Positions 56,501-64,000 of a stretch of 64,000 nt of DNA are shown piece after piece. Where the stretch lies: contig JAVHZZ010000006.1 in assembly GCA_036250195.1 (NCBI GenBank), forward strand, positions 168,598,424-168,662,423, given 5' to 3'. The notes under the pieces are model-generated. The model ran no database searches and had not been told where the DNA came from. It worked only from the letters and a program-made list of their open reading frames with translations. A program made the translations under genes and the position numbers. Position 1 is the stretch's first letter. Every line of letters starts with the position of its first letter. The stretch is from Mixophyes australis. Its lineage: Eukaryota; Chordata; Amphibia; Anura; Limnodynastidae.

Positions 56501-59500
56501 TATATTATGATAATTCAGTACACAAAAGGGTTGCCTTCACCATGTGGCTGTGCAGGTACAGTTTAAGAAAAATACATTTTGGAGTTTGCAGATCTTTAAA
56601 GAAACTAAAAAGATGTTGAGTATTTTAGGAATGAGGAAAGACTAGACAGACTTTTTTTTTTAATTACACTAGAAAGTAAATTAAGTGGGTATGGTTAATT
56701 CAGTTGTATTCCTGAAGTTAGGTTTTAATGGCATAAGTTTTTTTTAACTTTTTTAAAGAGAAGAAAAATCCTGATTTAGCCGAAAGGGAAATAATAAAAA
56801 CCTTTTGAAATATCACTCAACTTTTAATTTTGTGTAGTGGGCATATTATTTTACTAACCTGTGAATCAATGGGTCTCCAACTGAGTTTTTTTATTTTTAT
56901 CTGAGTGCGCTTAAACATTAAAGTGGCTGTAACCTACAGATAATGAAAGCAACCATTGTGTAGAATGAACCAGTATTCGCAAGAATGCACCAATATACAT
57001 GAGAAGTCGGCCTATTAATTTACTGGGACTTTTTCCTGAATGATGGTCCTGAAAAACGACAGTGATGTCACTGGTTTTACATTCTCATGAATATTGGACC
57101 AGCCTACAAAATGACTGCCTCTGCTGTTTATCTATGCCAGGTGCTCTTTTAGTCCAAGAACAAGCTTCATATTAAACTTAACAACCGCTGATCTGTGTGT
57201 GGCAAATGCAAGTGCTATTCCTAGAGTACAGACCTCAATATGCACATGTTAAAATTATTTTACTACCTCTAAACAATTTAATGCATCACAACCAAACATT
57301 TTTGTTTTGTTAGAAAACATTAACTTTTCATATACATTTAGTGGCTACTTTGTTAGGTACACCTTTCTAGCACTGGGTAGGAATTCTTTGTTGCATGGAT
57401 TTAAGATGCTGGAAACATTCTGATCTATGTTAACATGATAGCATCACGGAGTTGCTGCAGATTTGTCAACTGCACATTCATGGTGCGATTCCCCCATTCC
57501 AGCACATTTAAAAGGTTCTCTATTGAGATCTGGTAACTGCGGCGGCCATTGGAGTACACTGTACTCATTGTCATGTTTGTGAAACCAGCTTAAGATGTTG
57601 TGTGTTTTGTGACATGGTGCGTTATCCTGTTGGCGGATTAGAAGATGGGTAGACGGGGCCATTAAGGTTCGCACATGGTCAGCAACAATACTCAGGTAGG
57701 CTGTGGCATTTAAACTCTGCACAATTGGTATTACGGGGCCTAATGTGTGCCAAGAAAACATTCCCAATACGATTACACTACTGCCAACAGCCTGCACCGT
57801 TGACACAAGACAGGATGGATATAATGGATTTATGTTGTTTACACCAAATTCTGACCCTACCATCTGCAATTGGGAATTGTCAAGCCTGAGCCTGTGTCCA
57901 ATGTAGTCTCAGTTTCCTGTCCTTAGCTGACAGTAGTTCAATCCGGTGTGATCTTTTTGTAGCCCATCCACTTCAAGGTTCGATGTACTGTTGGTTCAGA
58001 GATGATCTTTTGCTTAACACTTTTGTAAGGCATGGTTATTTGACTTCCTGACTCCTTTCTGTCAGTGTGAACTTATTCTCTGACCTCTCTCATTAACTGC
58101 TGCTCACTGGATGTTTTCTGTTTTGATCACTATTCTCTGTAAACTCTAGAGACCGTTGTGCATGAAAATCCCAGTAGAACAGCCGTTTTTGAGATACCCA
58201 AACCACTTCTTCTTGCACCATCAATTATTCCATGGTCAAAGTCACTTATATCGTATATCTTCCCCATTCTTGCAGTAATGAGAAGGTGTACCTATTACAG
58301 TGGCCACGGAGTAGATAATATATATCTGATTTGTTACATCTTTCTCTTTAACTTCGTGTCTCACTCACAGTAGTTCAGGTTTTCATGCCTTCCCTATTTG
58401 TTTTTGTTTTAGCCATAAGTCTATTTAAATGATTGAAACAGGCCTCACAATTAAAATGAAGACAAGCCTCAGTTTAAGAAGCATTGCAATAGGATATATC
58501 CTGTAGCCGTATATAACGCAATAGATTTCAAAAGAACAAAAATAAACGTTCTCTATAGTAGGAAGATGTTCTTCATACATGAAGACCAATTGCATGTAAC
58601 GTTTTTGTTTTTCAGAACTGCAGTGGTCGCATGGTTCTGGAGATGCTTGTACCTAATCAGTGCCTGCAACAAATGCTTCTGGCATAACAGCCTGGAGTAG
58701 TGTGACTGTAAACACTGCTTAGTGGAAGGTTGTCAATGCAGTTGGTTGGGCAGCTGCTGCAGTCTGTTCATTCAGCTTCATTTACATTTAAACTTCTCCG
58801 GGTTGCTAGTCCTGTAGAAGCATCAGATGAAGGTGCCTGTGGGGATGAGTAACTCCTGAACTCCCCTAAATACCAATCAAGGCTCTCTTATTATCCTCAC
58901 TCTTAGAACAACTGATTTGCGTCTCTTCTTTCTGAACAGGAAGCTTTTTGAGCAGAATAAGTTATTTATGTGAGACATAGGGGCGTATTCAATTGTTGCT
59001 CCGGCCGCCGGGAAAACTAGCGCTCTAAAACTATTACCGTTAATACGGTAATTACTTGCTGAATTTCATCTCGCAGCTGCCTCAGCTGCGAGATGAAATT
59101 CAGTGAGTAAACTACCGTATTAACGGTTTTTACGCTTAATATTACCATATAAATGGTAATAGTTTTAACGCGCTCGTTTTTCCGGCGGCCGGAGGAACAA
59201 TTGAATACGCCCCATAGACTTTTTCCATGTTAGCTCTGACAAGCTCCTGAAACAGTTCCATGCATTTTTGTGAACATCTTGGTAGCTGTTTCATATTAAG
59301 AAACCTGTATGTTAGATGTGGTGTACTTTTAATTTAATTAATCGGAAGAGTCATAGGGCATAATTACATTTTTTCCACCCTTGATGGGCATGGACAAACT
59401 GAAGTATTTTTTTTGTCCACTCAATCTCTTTCTCTTCCCCGCAGGAAGCGTACTTCCGATACATGGCTGAGAACCCAACGGCTGGTCTACTTCCTGAGGA

Positions 59501-62500
59501 GGAGGAAGACAATCTTGAATATGACAGTGATGGTAACCCCATTGCCCCAACAACCAAGCGCATCATTGATCCTCTACCTGCTATGGACCATACAGAGGTA
59601 AAAACAAGTTGCCAATCACTAATTAGTCCAACCCTCCCCCAAAGTTATTCACCCATGTAATCTATTCTTGGTTTTACAGATAGAGTATCCGCCTTTTGAG
59701 AAGAACTTCTATGAGGAACATGAGGAAATCACCGTTCTAACTCCTCAGCAGATTGTGGAGCTGAGGTGCAAACTGAACCTGCGGGTAAGAGTCGGTTAGA
59801 TGCCACAAAGAATACTTGCTGTATAAATGCTCTGTAATTTCATTATTGTTCAGTGGAGTGCACATATCTTCTGATTGCAGGTCTCTGGGGCAGCTCCACC
59901 ACGTCCAGGCAGCAGTTTTGCTCACTTTGGATTTGATGAGCAGCTCATGCATCAGATTAGGAAGTCAGAATACACCCAACCCACACCCATCCAGTGCCAG
60001 GTGAATCAAATGCTCATGTTGGCATATATGAGCTTGCATTCTTTTTATGAGTACTTTTTATATACTAACTTGCTGCTCTCTTGTACAGGGTGTCCCAGTG
60101 GCCCTCAATGGACGCGACATGATCGGCATCGCTAAAACTGGAAGCGGTAAAACGGCAGCTTTTATTTGGCCAATGCTGGTGCACATTATGGATCAGAAGG
60201 AGCTTCAGCCAGGAGATGGGCCCATTGCTGTCATTGTGTGTCCCACACGCGAGTTGTGCCAGCAGGTACTGCATGTTAAGTTGTTTTCACATAGGAAAAC
60301 CATATATTTTAATGTGCATGTATAAGGATGTTTTCATGGTGGGGTTTTTTGTTTCTTTAAACTGTGGAACCATAAAGTTTATTGTCATCAGTTTTGTGTT
60401 TCCTTCATGTAGACCAGTGTTGGCTAACCTGTGTTCACACCAGGTGTTGTGAAACTACAAGTCCCAGCATGCCTTGCCAATGTATAGCAGCTTATTGCTG
60501 GAAGGGTATGCTGGGACTTGTAGTTTCACAACTCCTGGAGTGTCACAGGTTAGCCAACACTGATGTAGACCTTCCATGTTTATAATGGCTGTATGGATGG
60601 TTACATACAGTGGTGTATGAATACAACTGTTGTATACATTGACTCTCTGTTTTAGATTCACAGTGAATGTAAGCGGTTTGGGAAGGCATACAATCTGCGC
60701 TCAGTGGCTGTGTATGGAGGGGGCAGTATGTGGGAGCAGGCAAAAGCTTTGCAGGAAGGAGCAGAGATCGTAGTGTGCACCCCGGTGAGTCAAAATTAAA
60801 CTATTGCATACAGAAATAAAGCAGCAATCTTTGTTCGAGCTTAACGTGCTGGTGATGAGTTTCAACAGAATATTGGTTCAGCTAGTTCTATCATATGTAA
60901 ACTTACACATCATCTAAGCAGCTAGCTTTTTATCGCAATATTTTTTTTAATTTTTTTTTCATGTGAAGCTCTGTATGAGTTTTTAAATTATCACGATTCA
61001 ATCGGATACGATCTGATTGAATCTGAATATGATCAGATTGGTCTGCACATGGCCCCGAGACCACCACAGGTCGGTAAAATCCAAGAAGTACCTGGATATT
61101 TATGCAACTTTTTTTCTTTCAGTGAGCTGACTAAAATCTAGTCAAGGCCAGGTGTGTGTACCTATGTGTGTGTTCATATTATTCCACATAATTTACAATT
61201 TGTGGGGGTTGCTGACCCATGCCCTAGACCATCAGAAATCGAATTATGAAACCATGGAATATAGATCAACCAGGATATGCAATTTGAGTGTTTGGTATAT
61301 AGAAAGATACACAGATTACTATTGGTTAACCATGTGAGTGTACGGCACATAGAGATGGTCCATAATACGTTGAGTGCCTATGGTTCATAGAATTTACAGA
61401 GGGAACAGGATTTGAGAGTGCATGGTGAAAAAAGATTACATAGAATGTCAGGTGTACAAATTATGGGTAGATATTACTCGCAGTACACCATGTCAGCACA
61501 AAATTGGTGTGAAGGCATAATACCCCATTACTCACTGTGTAGTTAGCACTAGCAATTTCAATATTGTCTTCTCTACAGGGACGTCTGATCGACCATGTGA
61601 AGAAAAAGGCCACCAATCTCCAGCGAGTCACATACCTAGTTTTTGATGAAGCTGATCGTATGTTTGACATGGGTTTCGGTAAGTTCACAAGTCAGATGTT
61701 GGGAGTTTACTACAATGCTTTATCTTCACCAATGTTTGTGTGTATGTATGTCTGTATCTATAACTTCAAGGGGTGGTATATATTAGGCAGCAAGTGAACA
61801 AGAACTTCCAAGTTCTTAAAGTTGATGTGTTGGAAGCAGGAAAAATGGGCAAGCATAAGGATCTGAGCGACTTTGACAAGGGCAAAATTGGGATGGCTAG
61901 ATGACTGGGTCAGAGCATCTCCAAAATGGCAGGACTTGTGGGGTGTTGCAATGGTTAGTACCTACCAAAAGTTTGCCAAGGAAGGACAACCGGTGAACGG
62001 GAGACAGGGTTATGGGCGTCTAAGGCTGATGCGTGTGGGGAGCGAAGGTTAGTCCGTCTAGTCCAATCCCACAGAAGAGCTACTGTAGCACAAATTGCCG
62101 ATGATAGAAAGGTGTCGGAACACACAGTACATTGCAGCTTGCTGCAGACTGGTCGGAGTGCCCATGCTGACTCTTGTTCACCACCGGATTTGCCTAAATG
62201 GGCACATGAATGCCAGAACTGGACCATGGAGCAATAGAGGAAGATGGCCTGGTGTGATGAATCAGGTTTTCGTTTACATCATGTGGGTGGCCATGTGCAT
62301 CGTTTACCTGAGGAAAAGGTGGCACCAGGATGCACTATGGGAAGAGGGCAATCTAGCAGAGGTAGTGTGATGCTCTGGGCAAAGTTCTGCTAGGGATCCT
62401 TGGGTCCTGGCATTTATGTGGATGTTACTTTGACACATACCACCTACCTAAACACATACTACCTACCTAAACATTGTTGCAGAGCAAATACACACCTTCA

Positions 62501-64000
62501 TGGAAACTTTACTCCCTGATGGCAGTGGCCTCTTTTAGCAGCATAATGTACCCTGCCATACTGCAAAATCTGTTCAGGAATGGTTTGAAGAATATGAAAA
62601 AGAGTTAAAGGTGGTGACTTGGCCTCCAAATTCCTCAGATCTCAATTCAATCGAGCATCTGTGGGATGTGCTGGAAAAAACCAAGTCTGATCCATGGAGG
62701 CCCCACCTCGCAACTTACAGGACTTGGTCTCGGTGCCAGATACCACAAGACACCTTTTAGAGATCTTGTGGAGTGCGTATGTATGTTATGTATGTGCGTA
62801 TGTGTACGCGTGTGCGTACGCTTTGTGTTTTTTCTAAAATGTGGCCTTTCTTTCAGAATACCAGGTCCGATCCGTTGCTAACCACGTCAGGCCGGACAGA
62901 CAGAGTAAGTGTTCTGGTTATGAGTACTCACTTGTGAAAGTATATTATAGAACATATGATTTAATTTAGTTGAGGGTTGAGTTCTAAATTGTTCATTTTA
63001 AGTTTTGTGCAGTAGTGTAAGCATTACTCTCATTAGAAACTTCACCTTTTTAAGAACCACATTTGATTGTCTGTAGAACTTTTGTGATTTGCTTCAGACC
63101 TTTACCTGCTCTTTAGGTATTATTTTGTACGCTTAGTTTTCAGTGTGGCCAGAGAAGACCAATTTTCTATTTTCATGCTCAGTCTGATGTTGCACTGTAT
63201 ATTTGAGACTAATGTAAATGCTGTAATACTGAGAGGAACCTATAACGTTCTTAATAGTTTAGTGTATTTTTTTTTTTTTTAATATATACTGATCTGTCCT
63301 GCACATTGCAACTCCTGTGACCTGGTAATGGCATTGGATAGACTAGGTGCATATTCTATTACTCACCTTTCATCCGTTGCATGTACTCCACAGCCCTCTT
63401 GTTTAGTGCCACCTTCCGTAAGAAGATTGAAAGGCTTGCCAGAGATATTTTGATTGATCCTATCCGTGTTGTTCAGGGAGATATTGGTGAGGTGAGCACT
63501 TCTGTCTTCTTATTATCTTTAATACTATTGTGTCATTAATATGTTGCTCTCCTGAACAAAAAATACTAAGTCTAATTTTCTGTGTGCACAATTAAGGAGG
63601 GTTTACTTGAAATGAAAATGTGCTGTCATGGTCAGTTTCTAATCTGTACTAGAAAAAATACTGAGAATCCTAAAGCTACGAGCTACTCGCCTTTTTCTTG
63701 TGCATTGTTTTTTGTTTTTTTTTATACATATCCCCTTCATGTGTTAACCTTTTTATCTTCTGTCACATTTGGGTATTTTTTTTTTGTTTTTTTTAAGAGA
63801 TCAGACATGTAAATTAAATGCAAGATTATATGTTTTACATTATTGTCTCATATTATGGTACATCAAAGGTTACATCTCATTTGAAAGGAGATCAAAGGAA
63901 TCTAATAACATATCTATTATATTTATTTTCTTCGCTCACTTTTTTGTCATTTTTATGAATCAGGCTAATGAGGACATCACTCAGGTAGTGGAGATCATTT
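53378..64000 (+). CDS. ddx42: DDX42 DEAD-box RNA helicase, N-terminal half (cut by window end)
   Basis: Exons join in frame: 53378-53598, 54139-54289, 54895-54956, 55728-55764, 59445-59597, 59680-59784, 59881-60000, 60089-60265, 60656-60784, 61579-61678, 62857-62904, 63394-63491, 63964-64000. Counting from the ATG at 53384 this gives 477 residues; an upstream ATG at 53378 would add MA and has the better context. The N-terminus is Gly-rich ([16 protein letters not shown]), then acidic, with [11 protein letters not shown] at 112-122, which resembles the DPLD motif of the related splicing helicase Prp5. Helicase motifs: Q motif (GFDEQ to PTPIQ279), I AKTGSGKT (296-303), Ia PTRELCQQ (333-340), Ib TPGR (382-385), II DEAD (406-409), III SAT (437-439). 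Known family role: SF3b/U2 snRNP-associated nuclear RNA helicase with unwinding and annealing activity. The C-terminal RecA domain and RGG/Ser-rich tail lie beyond the window. Confidence 0.97.
54139..54289 (+). CDS. ddx42: ddx42 exon 3
   Basis: Acceptor GTGCCTACAG; donor GTAATG. Residues 72-122, with [19 protein letters not shown] and [11 protein letters not shown]. Confidence 0.96.
54895..54956 (+). CDS. ddx42: ddx42 exon 4
   Basis: Acceptor CATACTTAG; donor GTATGT. Residues 123-142 plus two bases; charged helix ([19 protein letters not shown]). Confidence 0.94.
55432..55530. mobile_element. Possible hAT MITE in ddx42 intron 4
   Basis: GACAACCTGTGGCTCTCCAG and, about 60 bp on, the near-complement GCTGGAAAACCACAGTTTGT form an inverted pair of about 21 bp. 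The text resembles hAT MITE arms, but no 8-bp duplication was found. Confidence 0.45.
55728..55764 (+). CDS. ddx42: ddx42 exon 5 (37-bp microexon)
   Basis: Acceptor TTTCTTGCAG; donor GTAAGT. Residues 143-155 ([13 protein letters not shown]). The reading frame requires it between exons 4 and 6. Confidence 0.94.
55765..57334. other. ddx42 intron 5, 5' part
   Basis: AT-rich intron; nothing recognised apart from homopolymer runs. Confidence 0.4.
57335..58313 (-). mobile_element. Tc1-like transposon with ends, transposase broken
   Basis: Left end GTGGCTACTTTGTTAGGTAC; right end complement GTGGCCACTGTAATAGGTAC. The minus strand (57444-57869) reads [36 protein letters not shown] and PDLNREPF (PDLNPIEH in active relatives), the C-terminal DDE region. 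The N-terminal region is decayed. Inserted in ddx42 intron 5, antisense to the gene. Confidence 0.85.
58980..59213. mobile_element. Palindromic MITE (234 bp) in ddx42 intron 5
   Basis: Starts GGGGCGTATTCAATTGTTGC and ends with the exact complement of its first 15 bases. The arms of about 110 bp include CCGGCCGCCGG and CATCTCGCAGCTG, meeting at a short centre (CCTCA). An ATA direct repeat flanks it (58977-58979, 59214-59216), also compatible with a TA target. No coding capacity. Confidence 0.88.
59445..59597 (+). CDS. ddx42: ddx42 exon 6
   Basis: Acceptor TTCCCCGCAG; donor GTAAAA. Residues 156-206 ([27 protein letters not shown]). Preceded by a 3.7-kb intron holding a Tc1 element and a palindromic MITE. 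Confidence 0.96.
59680..59784 (+). CDS. ddx42: ddx42 exon 7
   Basis: Acceptor GGTTTTACAG; donor GTAAGA. Residues 207-241 ([19 protein letters not shown]). Confidence 0.96.
59881..60000 (+). CDS. ddx42: ddx42 exon 8, Q motif
   Basis: Acceptor CTGATTGCAG; donor GTGAAT. Residues 242-281, [20 protein letters not shown] and the invariant Gln 279 that reads adenine of ATP. Confidence 0.97.
60089..60265 (+). CDS. ddx42: ddx42 exon 9, motifs I and Ia
   Basis: Acceptor CTTGTACAG; donor GTACTG. Residues 282-340 with Walker A AKTGSGKT and PTRELCQQ. Confidence 0.97.
60415..60562. mobile_element. hAT-type foldback MITE (148 bp) in ddx42 intron 9
   Basis: Perfect terminal inverted repeats CAGTGTTGGCTAACCTGTG. 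Perfect 8-bp target-site duplication ATGTAGAC (60407-60414, 60563-60570). Both arms carry AACTACAAGTCCCAGCATGC in opposite orientation. Sister of 3439-3585. Intact ends and duplication suggest it is the younger copy. Confidence 0.93.
60656..60784 (+). CDS. ddx42: ddx42 exon 10
   Basis: Acceptor TCTGTTTTAG; donor GTGAGT. Residues 341-383 ([20 protein letters not shown], the GG motif; ends TP of TPGR). Confidence 0.97.
61579..61678 (+). CDS. ddx42: ddx42 exon 11, DEAD box
   Basis: Acceptor CTCTACAG; donor GTAAGT. Residues 384-416 plus one base, with [13 protein letters not shown]. Confidence 0.97.
61800..62775 (+). pseudogene. Tc1-like transposase pseudogene in ddx42 intron 11
   Basis: The + strand reads [19 protein letters not shown], then across frameshifts [14 protein letters not shown], and near the end a [18 protein letters not shown] phrase. 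This is the full transposase order of the same family as 29878-30348. In-frame stops and frameshifts are frequent. The terminal repeats are not visible. Confidence 0.82.
62857..62904 (+). CDS. ddx42: ddx42 exon 12
   Basis: Acceptor CTTTCAG; donor GTAAGT. Residues 417-432 plus one base ([15 protein letters not shown]). Only 48 bp. Confidence 0.95.
63394..63491 (+). CDS. ddx42: ddx42 exon 13, motif III
   Basis: Acceptor CTCCACAG; donor GTGAGC. Residues 433-465: [19 protein letters not shown] and VVQGDIGE. Confidence 0.97.
63964..64000 (+). CDS. ddx42: ddx42 exon 14, 5' part (window edge)
   Basis: Acceptor ATGAATCAG; residues 466-477 ([12 protein letters not shown]). The exon continues past the window. 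Confidence 0.93.

Overview
The window is vertebrate nuclear DNA, most likely from an anuran amphibian. It holds two split protein-coding genes with GT-AG introns, separated and interrupted by a dense, nested set of transposable elements: L1, L2 and CR1 LINEs, a tRNA-derived SINE, a DIRS tyrosine-recombinase retrotransposon, LTR elements, several Tc1-like families, hAT elements and palindromic MITEs. The frog assignment rests on this repeat mixture and is an inference.

Layout. 1-2430 is upstream intergenic DNA with MITEs and a Tc1 remnant. About 2540-2669 is a CpG-rich promoter and non-coding exon 1 of ccdc47. The ccdc47 coding exons (12 exons, 488 codons) lie at 5213-15430 on the + strand, and the 3' UTR follows. 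19250-50200 is a transposon graveyard with three separate nests: (a) a Tc1 element (20182-29605) carrying a DIRS element and an LTR element; (b) an L1 copy carrying a CR1 copy that carries a hAT element, the whole tandemly duplicated (36156-41370); (c) an L2 copy (about 42960-49540) split by five insertions. About 50240-50338 is the ddx42 promoter and exon 1. ddx42 coding exons run from 53378 to the window end on the + strand, giving about 477 of the roughly 930 codons expected for this family. The gene is cut by the window edge inside the helicase core.

The two host genes do unrelated jobs. CCDC47 is an ER membrane protein of the PAT complex and multipass translocon, linked to Ca2+ handling. 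DDX42 is a nuclear DEAD-box RNA helicase associated with SF3b/U2 snRNP. From memory, they are adjacent but head-to-head in mammals. Here they are head-to-tail with about 35 kb of repeats between them.

I found no evidence of a new gene system. The observations most worth checking are a hAT MITE family whose arms carry ZNF143-like motifs matching a site just upstream of ccdc47; a SINE and an L2 copy sharing a 3' tail; hAT elements with internal minisatellites; a near-identical 3-kb tandem duplication; and one unclassified 895-bp insertion with an 11-bp target-site duplication.
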